In this document: positions 8,926-16,327 of the stretch, one piece after another
Layout: the number at the start of each line of letters is the position of its first letter
Numbering within the stretch: the first letter of the stretch is position 1
NCBI GenBank assembly: GCA_946055575.1
Contig: CAMGGL010000002.1
Location: 1 to 45,052 of the forward strand
Direction: 5' to 3'
Origin: an uncultured Candidatus Melainabacteria bacterium
GTDB taxonomy: Bacteria; Cyanobacteriota; Vampirovibrionia; Gastranaerophilales; Gastranaerophilaceae
DNA: 45,052 nucleotides
Translations under genes and position numbers: made by a program
The notes under the pieces: generated by a model
Database searches by the model: none
What the model was told of the DNA's origin: nothing
Seen by the model: only the letters and a program-made list of their open reading frames with translations

Positions 8926-10608
8926 TTAAACAGATGCCAATTCTTTACTTCTTTCCAAACGCAAAGTTACTGTCGTAATATCACAAACAGAGCTTGGTCC
9001 GAAATACTGAATTGCTCCAGGGAATAAATATCTGTCATTCATTGCCCAATCTTCTCTGTTGTCTTGTAGTTGTTTAAATACAGGACCGTTGAGCTTAACA
9101 AGAGCTTTTTGAATAACAGGTTTCATTTCGCCATGACGTTTTTCCATATTCATCATCATAGTAAGAGGAATACCGCCCGCAACCCATTCAGATGCCGGAG
9201 CAGTAAGATTTCTTACTGATGACAAGTAACCGGTCAAACCGTTATTAATCAAAGCAAAAGCGTTATAACCAAGTGAATAGCAATAATCAGCATCAAAGTT
9301 TGACGGGAATGCACATCTTCCTTCATATCCGAAGAAGTGTGATTGTGCTGAGAATTTACCGCTATATTTGCCTTGTTGCTTCATTTCATCCAATCTTGTA
9401 GCAATCATTTCACTTAATAATTTTTCTGTTTCAATCTTAGAAACCTGAACATTACCGTGAGGATCTCTGTCTGCAAGTAACTGTGCTTTTATACTTGCCG
9501 GAAGTGAGCTATATACAGATGCATTGTTATCATCTAATCTTTTTTCTACGATTTCAAATTTAGCACTCATGCTTGTTGCAGCCAAGAAGCTTGAATCAGT
9601 TTCCAATTCAGCCATAATATCATTCAGATTAGAAATCATTGATTTCATCTCAGGAATAAATTCAATTAACCCTTCAGGAATAACCGCTATACCGAAGTTT
9701 TTACCTGCATTTGCACGTCTTGCAATAATATCAGCCATATAATTAACAATTGAATCCAAAGACATTTGTTTAGCTTCTACTTCTTCTGAAATCAATGTGA
9801 TGTTAGGTTGGGTTTGTAAAGCTGCTTCCAAAGCAACGTGAGATGCACTTCTTCCCATAATTTTAATAAAGTGCCAATATTTTTTAGCTGAATTAGCGTC
9901 ACGTTGAATATTTCCGATAAGTTCAGCATAGGTTTTAGTAGCAGTATCAAAACCGAAAGAAATTTCGATTTGTTCATTTTTCAAATCACCATCAATAGTT
10001 TTAGGGCATCCGATAACTTGAATACCTGTATTATTTTTCACAAACCATTCAGCTAATAATGCAGCATTTGTGTTAGAGTCGTCACCACCGATAATTACGA
10101 TAGCTGATATTCCCAATTTTTTACAAACATTATATGATTCATTGAATTGATCTTCTGTTTCTAATTTTGTTCTGCCTGAACCGATAATATCAAAACCACC
10201 GGTATTTCTGTAATCATTAATAAATTCATCAGTAAATTCTACATATTTACCGTCAATGATACCGGAAGGTCCGCCCAAAAATCCGTATAATTTATTAGCA
10301 GGGTTTGCACTTTTTAATGCATCATATAAACCTGCAATAACATTGTGTCCGCCAGGAGCTTGACCGCCTGATAAAATCACACCAACATTTCTTACTTCCG
10401 AAACAGAAGATTCAGAAGTTGATTTGAATGTTACGGTAGGTTTTCCGTAAGTGTTAGCAAATAATTCACTAATCTGTTCCTGATCTCTGACAGATTGAGT
10501 TGCTGCACCTTCTATAAGCTCAAGTGAGTTAACACCGTTTTGTAAGCTTGAAGGAAGTTTTGGTTGATACTTTAATCTTTCAATTTGTAATGGTGAAAGT
10601 TTTGTCAT
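8926..10608 (-). CDS. pfp: Diphosphate-dependent phosphofructokinase (PFP, long clade)
   Basis: Reversible phosphorylation of fructose 6-phosphate with inorganic pyrophosphate instead of ATP, in glycolysis and gluconeogenesis. At 560 residues it matches the long PPi-PFK clade. Motifs: [15 protein letters not shown] (76-90), GGDDSN (174-179), where the second Asp after GG is the hallmark of PPi specificity (ATP enzymes have Gly), PKTIDGD (202-208) with the catalytic Asp, and MGRSASH. AAAGGA lies eight nt before ATG. The gene stands alone, with its own terminator downstream and the divergent clpP upstream. Confidence 0.94.
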   Translation of the reverse strand: MTKLSPLQIERLKYQPKLPSSLQNGVNSLELIEGAATQSVRDQEQISELFANTYGKPTVTFKSTSESSVSEVRNVGVILSGGQAPGGHNVIAGLYDALKSANPANKLYGFLGGPSGIIDGKYVEFTDEFINDYRNTGGFDIIGSGRTKLETEDQFNESYNVCKKLGISAIVIIGGDDSNTNAALLAEWFVKNNTGIQVIGCPKTIDGDLKNEQIEISFGFDTATKTYAELIGNIQRDANSAKKYWHFIKIMGRSASHVALEAALQTQPNITLISEEVEAKQMSLDSIVNYMADIIARRANAGKNFGIAVIPEGLIEFIPEMKSMISNLNDIMAELETDSSFLAATSMSAKFEIVEKRLDDNNASVYSSLPASIKAQLLADRDPHGNVQVSKIETEKLLSEMIATRLDEMKQQGKYSGKFSAQSHFFGYEGRCAFPSNFDADYCYSLGYNAFALINNGLTGYLSSVRNLTAPASEWVAGGIPLTMMMNMEKRHGEMKPVIQKALVKLNGPVFKQLQDNREDWAMNDRYLFPGAIQYFGPSSVCDITTVTLRLERSKELASV

Positions 10609-10721
10609 TTAATTATCCTTTCCTTTTGTAACCTCGTATACATGCCATATTTTACTACAAAAATACAGAATTTAAATATAATAAGCAATAATAACCCCTT
10701 TTCCGCATAAAATTTTTGTAG

Positions 10722-10727
10722 TATAAT
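10722..10727 (+). promoter_or_regulatory. -10 element of clpP
   Basis: A perfect TATAAT ends 22 nt before the clpP ATG, with the AAGGAG ribosome-binding site (10737-10742) immediately downstream. The predicted leader is about 16 nt. The -35 region (TTTTCC at 17 nt) is poor. Confidence 0.55.
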
Positions 10728-10749
10728 ACCAACAAAAAGGAGAGCCAAA

Positions 10750-11361
10750 ATGGATCAGGAAACTTATATGAAAATAATGGGCTATGTCCCGACTGTTATT
10801 GAAGCATCTTCACGCGGAGAACGCTCTTTTGATATTTTTTCAAGACTTTTACGTGAAAGAATTATCTTTTTGGGTACAGAAATAGATGATGAAGTTGCAA
10901 ACTCTGTTGTTGCACAATTACTACTTTTAGACAGCGAAAACTCAGAAAAAGATATTATGCTGTATATTAACAGTCCTGGTGGTGTTATTACTGCCGGTAT
11001 GGCAATATATGATACTATGAACCTTATTAAATCAGATGTTTCAACAATCTGTCTTGGTGATGCTGCATCTATGGGTGCATTCTTGTTGTGTTCAGGCGCA
11101 AAAGGAAAGAGAATGGCTTTACCAAACGCAAGAGTTATGATTCACCAACCATTAGGAGGTGCTCAAGGACAAGCTACCGATATCGAGCTTGAAGCAAAAG
11201 AAATTCTACGTATGAAAGATATGTTAATAAGTATTATGGCAGAAAATTCCGGTCAACCTTATGATAAAGTAAAAGAAGATTGTGAACGCGACCATTTCTT
11301 AACCGCTTATGAAGCGATGGAATACGGCTTGATTGACAAAGTTGTAGAACGCGGAAAATAA
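10750..11361 (+). CDS. clpP: ATP-dependent Clp protease proteolytic subunit
   Basis: Serine peptidase of the barrel-shaped Clp protease, which degrades unfolded or tagged proteins delivered by ClpX or ClpA/C. The 203-residue protein has the full catalytic triad: Ser107 in [11 protein letters not shown], His132 in [16 protein letters not shown], and Asp181 in [12 protein letters not shown]. Other family landmarks are [19 protein letters not shown] and [10 protein letters not shown]. It starts directly with the mature-like [14 protein letters not shown] region after a short propeptide. A strong AAGGAGA precedes ATG. It is monocistronic, ended by a clear hairpin; no clpX or tig gene is adjacent. 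Confidence 0.97.
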   Translation: MDQETYMKIMGYVPTVIEASSRGERSFDIFSRLLRERIIFLGTEIDDEVANSVVAQLLLLDSENSEKDIMLYINSPGGVITAGMAIYDTMNLIKSDVSTICLGDAASMGAFLLCSGAKGKRMALPNARVMIHQPLGGAQGQATDIELEAKEILRMKDMLISIMAENSGQPYDKVKEDCERDHFLTAYEAMEYGLIDKVVERGK

Positions 11362-11390
11362 ATTTATTAAGAAATGTTAACAAACCGTCA

Positions 11391-11422
11391 AAAACATGCA
11401 ATTACTTGGGATTGCATGTTTT
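11391..11422 (+). terminator. Intrinsic terminator of clpP
   Basis: A perfect 12-bp inverted repeat, AAAACATGCAAT (11391-11402) and ATTGCATGTTTT (11411-11422), around an eight-nt loop. The T-run continues as TTATATATA. It lies 30 nt after the clpP stop. Confidence 0.88.
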
Positions 11423-11433
11423 TATATATATGT

Positions 11434-11477
11434 AGGTTAAAAAAGGTTAGTTACAAAGGTTAGAAAAGGTAGGGTTA
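11434..11477 (+). repeat. Degenerate AGGTTA direct repeats in the leader of the unknown gene
   Basis: AGGTTA occurs at 11434, 11444 and 11457, then AGGTAGGGTTA at 11467-11477, spaced 10, 13 and 10 nt. The stretch sits between the clpP terminator and the ATG at 11482. It may hold a regulator site or simply an A/G-rich ribosome-binding region. Confidence 0.4.
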
Positions 11478-11481
11478 AATT

Positions 11482-12006
11482 ATGGGCGTTCTAATGTTCA
11501 CAGCCAGAGTCCACGACTTGATTTACCAAAAAAGTAATGTCGAGTACAAACTCTTGAAGCTGACAAGAAAATTAAGAGATTTACAACAGTATGCGTCCAC
11601 CATTGCTAACGGAGGAATTTCAATCGGTGATTTACTTAATTCTCCGGGTTCAATGATGGGCAGAACAATGAGGTACTTGAACTATGCACACAACAATGCA
11701 ATGCTTTATGCACAACAACAAGCACCTTATATACAACAGTTCTACATGCAAAATATGCCAAATCTAAATGCTCAACAGCAACAACAACTTCAAAAATACA
11801 TGATGGTAAGTTTGTATACGCAGGGCAGAAATATGGCAATGCAAGTAGAAACAAGAAACTTAAAATGCGAAGAAGAAAGATTAGTTCAAGATAAAGAAAG
11901 ACTTGAAGCTCTAAGTAAAGAAATTGATGCCGATCTTGAAGCAGCTAAAAAAGGTAGAGATGCAAGCATCCAAGCTATGGCACCAAAATATACAGCTAAC
12001 GGCTAA
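11482..12006 (+). CDS. Uncharacterised coiled-coil protein, 174 aa
   Basis: No family recognised. Visible features: a basic N-terminal helix (VHDLIYQKSNVEYKLLKLTR), a Met/Gln/Tyr-rich middle (about residues 70-105, with a run of glutamines), and a charged C-terminal coiled coil from about 115 to 165 (heptad-like Leu/Glu/Lys). No signal peptide and no membrane segment. ATG 11482 follows AGGTAGGG; a second in-frame ATG 12 nt later is an alternative start. The gene lies alone between two intrinsic terminators, so it is an independently transcribed unit. Size and coiled-coil content recall small structural or export-chaperone proteins, but no motif supports that. Confidence 0.75.
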   Translation: MGVLMFTARVHDLIYQKSNVEYKLLKLTRKLRDLQQYASTIANGGISIGDLLNSPGSMMGRTMRYLNYAHNNAMLYAQQQAPYIQQFYMQNMPNLNAQQQQQLQKYMMVSLYTQGRNMAMQVETRNLKCEEERLVQDKERLEALSKEIDADLEAAKKGRDASIQAMAPKYTANG

Positions 12007-12056
12007 TAAATTATAGAAGAAATAAATAACCCTATATTAACAACTAACCCCCTATT

Positions 12057-12081
12057 AAGGTTTACCATTACGGTAAACCTT
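12057..12081. terminator. Convergent intrinsic terminator
   Basis: Perfect 10-bp stem AAGGTTTACC (12057-12066) / GGTAAACCTT (12072-12081) with a five-nt loop. The T-rich tail is better on the plus strand (ending the 11482-12006 gene). It also directly abuts the stop codon of the convergent cyclo-ligase gene, so it may serve both strands. Confidence 0.75.
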
Positions 12082-12609
12082 TTAACCTTTTATGACATTA
12101 TTTACGGGTATATCAAAATCATCATGCGGCAATTTTTCAACAAACAACTCTTTTGGAATTGCACAAATTGTTTTAACATCAAAGCGAATTTCTGACAAAA
12201 ATTTATCATAAAAACCTCCGCCATAACCCAATCTATAGCCGCTATTATCAGCCATCAAGGCAGGAACAATTATCAAATCCAAAATCTTTGCATTTACAGG
12301 ATTTGAACAGGGTTCTAAAATATTAAAACTTGATTTGTTTAATTCATCTCCCAAACTATACGGACAAACTTGTAATTCGCACCCGTTAACACGCGGAAAA
12401 TAAAAATTTTTTGATGTATCCTCTAGCAAATCTAACAAATTTACTTCATATTTTGTAGGATAAAAAAGCATAACATGTTTGGCATTGACATACTCAAAGG
12501 TCTGCCTAATTTTTGATACCAATTTTGATGAAACAACATCCATTGGTAAACTTTTTCTTATATTTTTAGCATTAATCCGTAAGACAGTTTTTTTATCCGA
12601 AATTTTCAT
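12082..12609 (-). CDS. 5-formyltetrahydrofolate cyclo-ligase
   Basis: ATP-dependent conversion of 5-formyl-THF to 5,10-methenyl-THF (MTHFS/YgfA family), salvaging an inhibitory folate. The diagnostic motif is GYRLGYGGGFYDKFL in the C-terminal half, preceded by LDLIIVPALMADNSG. FYPTKYEVNLLDLL provides the usual substrate-pocket segment. I start at ATG 12609 (MKISDKK), giving 175 residues, which suits the family. A longer reading to 12645 would run through the divergent cobO start and adds an atypical hydrophobic leader. The gene is divergent from cobO, and their start codons are about 20 nt apart. Confidence 0.9.
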   Translation of the reverse strand: MKISDKKTVLRINAKNIRKSLPMDVVSSKLVSKIRQTFEYVNAKHVMLFYPTKYEVNLLDLLEDTSKNFYFPRVNGCELQVCPYSLGDELNKSSFNILEPCSNPVNAKILDLIIVPALMADNSGYRLGYGGGFYDKFLSEIRFDVKTICAIPKELFVEKLPHDDFDIPVNNVIKG

Positions 12610-12610
12610 A

Positions 12611-12616
12611 TATAAT
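12611..12616 (+). promoter_or_regulatory. -10 element of cobO within the divergent start region
   Basis: TATAAT lies 12 nt before the cobO ATG and one nt from the start codon of the divergent cyclo-ligase gene. If used, the cobO leader would be only about six nt, nearly leaderless. The two divergent start codons share this 19-nt interval. Confidence 0.45.
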
Positions 12617-12628
12617 AGTTTAGAGAAA

Positions 12629-13207
12629 ATGACAGAAATTTGCAATCAAAATTTAATAAATCCTAATTGGGAACAACACGGTTATATTCAAGTGTACACA
12701 GGCGACGGCAAAGGAAAAACCACAGCATCTTTGGGTTTGGCTATGCGTGCGCTGGGCAGATGTTGGAAAGTACTTATCATAATGTTTACAAAAGGCGGGA
12801 ATGACTACGGAGAATTAAACTCATTTAGAGAACTTTCCCCTGAAATATCCAACAATCTTAAGATAGTACAAGCCGGACTGGATAGAATTGTATATAGAAA
12901 AAACCAAAACGAAGAAGATGCAAAAGAAATAAAAAAAGGTTGGGAACTTGCCAAAAAAGTTATACAAAACCACGAATGTCAACTTTTAATTCTTGATGAA
13001 ATCAATATTGCAATAGATTTGGGAATACTTGATGAAGATGAAGTTATTAATGTCTTGAAAAACAAACCTGATGAAATGGAAATAGTTTTAACCGGAAGAA
13101 ATGCTCACCCAAAGATTATAGAAATTGCACATCTTGTATCTAAAATAGAACCTGTAAAACATTATTGGGATAAAGGTATTGCAGCAAGAAAAGGAATTGA
13201 ATACTAA
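12629..13207 (+). CDS. cobO: Cob(I)yrinic acid a,c-diamide adenosyltransferase
   Basis: CobO/BtuR-type enzyme that transfers the adenosyl group of ATP to cob(I)alamin or its precursors, making the coenzyme form of vitamin B12. It has the modified P-loop YTGDGKGKTTASLG (23-36), the LILDEIN acidic motif, EIVLTGRNAHPKIIEIAHLV, and the C-terminal GIAARKGIEY typical of the family. Length (192 residues) is normal. ATG 12629 is preceded by AGAGAAA; upstream in-frame sequence belongs to the divergent gene. No other cobalamin gene is nearby, suggesting a salvage role. It converges on the histidine kinase gene with a three-nt gap and no terminator. Confidence 0.93.
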   Translation: MTEICNQNLINPNWEQHGYIQVYTGDGKGKTTASLGLAMRALGRCWKVLIIMFTKGGNDYGELNSFRELSPEISNNLKIVQAGLDRIVYRKNQNEEDAKEIKKGWELAKKVIQNHECQLLILDEINIAIDLGILDEDEVINVLKNKPDEMEIVLTGRNAHPKIIEIAHLVSKIEPVKHYWDKGIAARKGIEY

Positions 13208-13210
13208 ATA

Positions 13211-14419
13211 TTATTTTTGAGGGAAATTCAAAATAAACTCGGTACCTTCGTTTTCCGCACTAATAACTTGAATTTTTCCTCTGTGCAGTTTTACAAATTC
13301 TTTTACTATAGTTAAACCAAGCCCTGTAGAGGTTTCTGTTTTCAGTAACGTATCCTGAACTTGATAAAATTTACCAAAAATCTTTCTATGATGTTCTTTT
13401 GGAATACCAATACCATCATCTTTAATTGAAATTAAAATATTTCCACCTTTTAACGAAACATCAATAATTATTTTAGATTTTGCATACTTTACGGCATTAC
13501 TTAAAAGATTTAACAAAATTTGTTGAAACTTTACATAGTCTGCCACAATACTTAAATTATTATCAATATTTGTATCCAGTACAAGTTTTTTCTTTAAAAC
13601 AAGCGGATTGATAATATTACAAACTTCAAAAACCGCATCCGAAACCTTAAATTCCGACAAATTCAGCTTTAGACTGTGAGATTCAATTTTTGTTATATCC
13701 AAAATTTCATTTATCATTCCCAGAAGTTTCAGTCCGGCAATTTTAATATCTTCCACATAATCTTGTTGTTTTTGATTTAATTCACCAAAAAATTTCCCCG
13801 ATAAAGCTTCCGACAGGCCTATAATAGAGTTCAAAGGCGTGCGTAAATCATGTGATACATTTGCAAGAAACTTATTTTGTAACTTTTCATTCTCCTTGAT
13901 TTTTTTATTTTGCTTTTTGATAATCTCATAGGATTGATGAGTTTCAATTAAACCTTCCTGCATCGCTTTTACCTGCAATTTCAACACATTCGAAAGTTCT
14001 AAATCCTTTATCAAATTAGCAACAATTTTTGCACAGGTTTCAAAAATAAGTTTTTCATCAAACGAAAAATCCTCTTTTTCTCTTTCAATGACGAAAACTC
14101 CGATTACCGAATCCTTAACAGACAACCTTACGGCTAGAATATGAGATTTTCCAATAAGTTTTTTTACTATATCCGTAATTTCACCAGATGATTTATCATA
14201 TAAAATTTTTGATATCTTTTCGTTAATTTTTATATCATGATACAGCTCAAAATTTTTCCCAAACTCAAGGCTTAAATCATTCGGGGCAAGATAAAAAACC
14301 GCAGCAGAATCAAACTTAATTATCTCATTCAAAACATCAAACATTTCGTCCGCATGTGAATTTTTAGTTAAGTCAATCTCGTAAAATTTACTTATTTTTT
14401 CTACCGCATTTTTAAACAT
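13211..14419 (-). CDS. GAF-containing sensor histidine kinase (soluble)
   Basis: Two-component sensor of 402 residues without membrane segments. It has an N-terminal GAF-like region (about 20-140), a coiled-coil linker (about 145-182), HisKA with the phospho-acceptor His190 in FLANVSHDLRTPLNSIIG, and a HATPase_c domain: N-box LLNLLSNAVKYA (Asn304/Asn308), G1 DDGIGIP (334-340), and TSTGLGLTIV (364-371). All catalytic boxes look intact. It is last in the run priA-tilS-hpt-kinase (13-nt gap after hpt). No response regulator is encoded nearby, so its partner is elsewhere. GGGAT precedes ATG. Confidence 0.92.
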   Translation of the reverse strand: MFKNAVEKISKFYEIDLTKNSHADEMFDVLNEIIKFDSAAVFYLAPNDLSLEFGKNFELYHDIKINEKISKILYDKSSGEITDIVKKLIGKSHILAVRLSVKDSVIGVFVIEREKEDFSFDEKLIFETCAKIVANLIKDLELSNVLKLQVKAMQEGLIETHQSYEIIKKQNKKIKENEKLQNKFLANVSHDLRTPLNSIIGLSEALSGKFFGELNQKQQDYVEDIKIAGLKLLGMINEILDITKIESHSLKLNLSEFKVSDAVFEVCNIINPLVLKKKLVLDTNIDNNLSIVADYVKFQQILLNLLSNAVKYAKSKIIIDVSLKGGNILISIKDDGIGIPKEHHRKIFGKFYQVQDTLLKTETSTGLGLTIVKEFVKLHRGKIQVISAENEGTEFILNFPQK

Positions 14420-14432
14420 CTATATCCCAAAA

Positions 14433-14966
14433 TTAAACTTCTTTATACCCGATATAACGTAAATTTCTGTAGTATCCGTCGTAATCAAGTCCATAACCTA
14501 CAACGAATTTATTATCAACCTCAAAACCATAATAATCCGGCTCTACATCGACTTTTCTTGTAACTTTTTTATCCAATAAAGAACAAAATTTTATAGATTT
14601 CGCATTAAAATTACAATGCATAAAATCTAATAAAAATTTTGCCGTCAAGCCTGTATCAACAATATCCTCAATAATTAAAACATTTTTACCGTTCAAATCG
14701 GGTAATTTTATATCAACGGCATTAACTTTACCTGATGTCGTGGTAGATGAGCCATAACTTGATAACCTGATAAACTCCATTTGTAATGGCATATCAAGAT
14801 GCTTAACCAAGTCAATCGCAAACATTACCGCACCTTTCAATACACATACTGCAACAACTTCTTCGCCGTTATAAAATTTATTCATATCATTTGCAAGCTC
14901 TTTTATTCGATTTTGCAACTGCTCCTCACTAAATAAAATTTTCAAATCTTCAATTTTAATTTCCAT
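14433..14966 (-). CDS. hpt: Hypoxanthine phosphoribosyltransferase
   Basis: Purine salvage enzyme that makes IMP (and usually GMP) from hypoxanthine or guanine and PRPP. The PRPP-binding signature VLIIEDIVDTGLTAKFLL spans residues 96-113. VCVLKGAVMFAIDL and MEFIRLSSYGSSTTTSG form the pyrophosphate and flexible-loop segments. The 177-residue length fits. Its ATG follows the tilS stop codon with no gap, and its GAGGG ribosome-binding site sits inside the tilS 3' end, so the two are translationally linked. tilS-hpt adjacency is widespread in bacteria. Confidence 0.96.
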   Translation of the reverse strand: MEIKIEDLKILFSEEQLQNRIKELANDMNKFYNGEEVVAVCVLKGAVMFAIDLVKHLDMPLQMEFIRLSSYGSSTTTSGKVNAVDIKLPDLNGKNVLIIEDIVDTGLTAKFLLDFMHCNFNAKSIKFCSLLDKKVTRKVDVEPDYYGFEVDNKFVVGYGLDYDGYYRNLRYIGYKEV

Positions 14967-16310
14967 TTATTTACCCTCATTTTTATAAAACTTTAATCTG
15001 TGAGTTGGTTTGTTTGTAACCTTTATTTTATCACTAATACCCAAACTTATCGCCCAAAATATTTCATTACAAGAAGCCAAAAAATATAAAGTTTCCTTCT
15101 CGTGATTTGGAATTTTCTTCTCATTTAAATATTTTTTCAATTTTTGACTGCCGGATGAGCCCAACGGGTGTATAATATCACCATCTTTACGATGCCTAAG
15201 AACAAAATTTTCAGGAATACCATTTGGGAATTCGACGTAAGCTGTTAAATCCTTATCTAACGGGAATTTCTCAACCATATCCGTATATTTTTCTATTTCA
15301 AAAATCCAATCTGCTACTTGATATGTTCCTTCTTTTGTTATCAAGATTTCATCAAACTCTTTATCTTTTTTTGATATAATTTCAATGAATTTTTCATTCA
15401 CAAAAATCCATAAATCATTTGTTAATGAGGCAGTTTTACCTGACTTCAACTTAGAATTTTCTATCAAAAATTCCCAAGTTTTTAAGATTTTTTTTCTGTC
15501 ATATTCTAAATTATTATCTTGGAAAATGCCATAGACAATTCTTTTTTGCACAGCATCCGAAAATGATAAAAATCTTTTGGTATCTATCTTTTTCCCATTA
15601 GAAATCCTATTTACAATCTCTGATATATATTCTTCAACAATTTGAGTTTCTTCTAAAGCAACTTCGGATAATGAAGTCACAGCATCAATTATATTTGAAT
15701 TAACATCTTTTAATAAAGGTAAAATCTTTGTTCTGATTAAATTTCTCTTATATTTTGTATTTGAATTTGAGCTGTCATTATTAGGATTTAAATTATTTTC
15801 ACTACAATAATGTTCAATATCTTCACGACAAACCGACAACAACGGGCGGTAAAAAATATCACGTTTTGCACAAATCCCCTTCAAACCACTTACACCCGTA
15901 CCCATAGAAATTCTGTAAATAAGAGTTTCAACATTATCATTCTTGTTATGAGCCGTAAAAATTATATTGGCAGAATATTTTTTTGCACAACGATAAAAAA
16001 ATTCGTAACGAGCTTCTCTTGCAGCTGTTTCGGTATGAGGGATATCAGAAGATAAATTCTCCGAATAAAATTCAACACCAAGTTGTTCACAAAATTGTTT
16101 GCAATTTTGTTCCTCTAAATCACTTTCATCTCCACGCCAATTGTGATTTAAATGTATAGCTATAATTTTGTTTTTAACAAACGATTTTAAACAATGAAGC
16201 AAGCACATAGAATCATAACCACCGGAAAAAGCAACAATATATACTAAATCCGGTTTATCCAAATCATATTCTTGTAAAAAAGATTTAATTGTTTGTTTGA
16301 TTTTAGCCAT
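14967..16310 (-). CDS. tilS: tRNA(Ile)-lysidine synthase
   Basis: Modifies the wobble cytidine of tRNA-Ile(CAU) to lysidine with ATP and lysine, allowing AUA decoding, a codon common in this AT-rich sequence. The PP-loop SGGYDS is at 29-34, followed by HLNHNWRGDESD, ETAAREARYEFF, FTAHNKNDNVETLIYR and YKRNLIRTKILPLL, all classical TilS motifs. The C-terminal substrate-recognition domain has LRHRKDGDIIHPLG and KKYLNEKKIP. Full length is 447 residues. It sits 17 nt downstream of priA and directly abuts hpt. Confidence 0.95.
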   Translation of the reverse strand: MAKIKQTIKSFLQEYDLDKPDLVYIVAFSGGYDSMCLLHCLKSFVKNKIIAIHLNHNWRGDESDLEEQNCKQFCEQLGVEFYSENLSSDIPHTETAAREARYEFFYRCAKKYSANIIFTAHNKNDNVETLIYRISMGTGVSGLKGICAKRDIFYRPLLSVCREDIEHYCSENNLNPNNDSSNSNTKYKRNLIRTKILPLLKDVNSNIIDAVTSLSEVALEETQIVEEYISEIVNRISNGKKIDTKRFLSFSDAVQKRIVYGIFQDNNLEYDRKKILKTWEFLIENSKLKSGKTASLTNDLWIFVNEKFIEIISKKDKEFDEILITKEGTYQVADWIFEIEKYTDMVEKFPLDKDLTAYVEFPNGIPENFVLRHRKDGDIIHPLGSSGSQKLKKYLNEKKIPNHEKETLYFLASCNEIFWAISLGISDKIKVTNKPTHRLKFYKNEGK

Positions 16311-16327
16311 AGTATTGAATATAGTTA

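Noticed and set aside
12479-12628. Longer N-terminus of cobO from 12479
   Set aside because: The extra sequence is antisense to the cyclo-ligase gene and the CobO family begins near the GYIQVYTGDGKGKT block.
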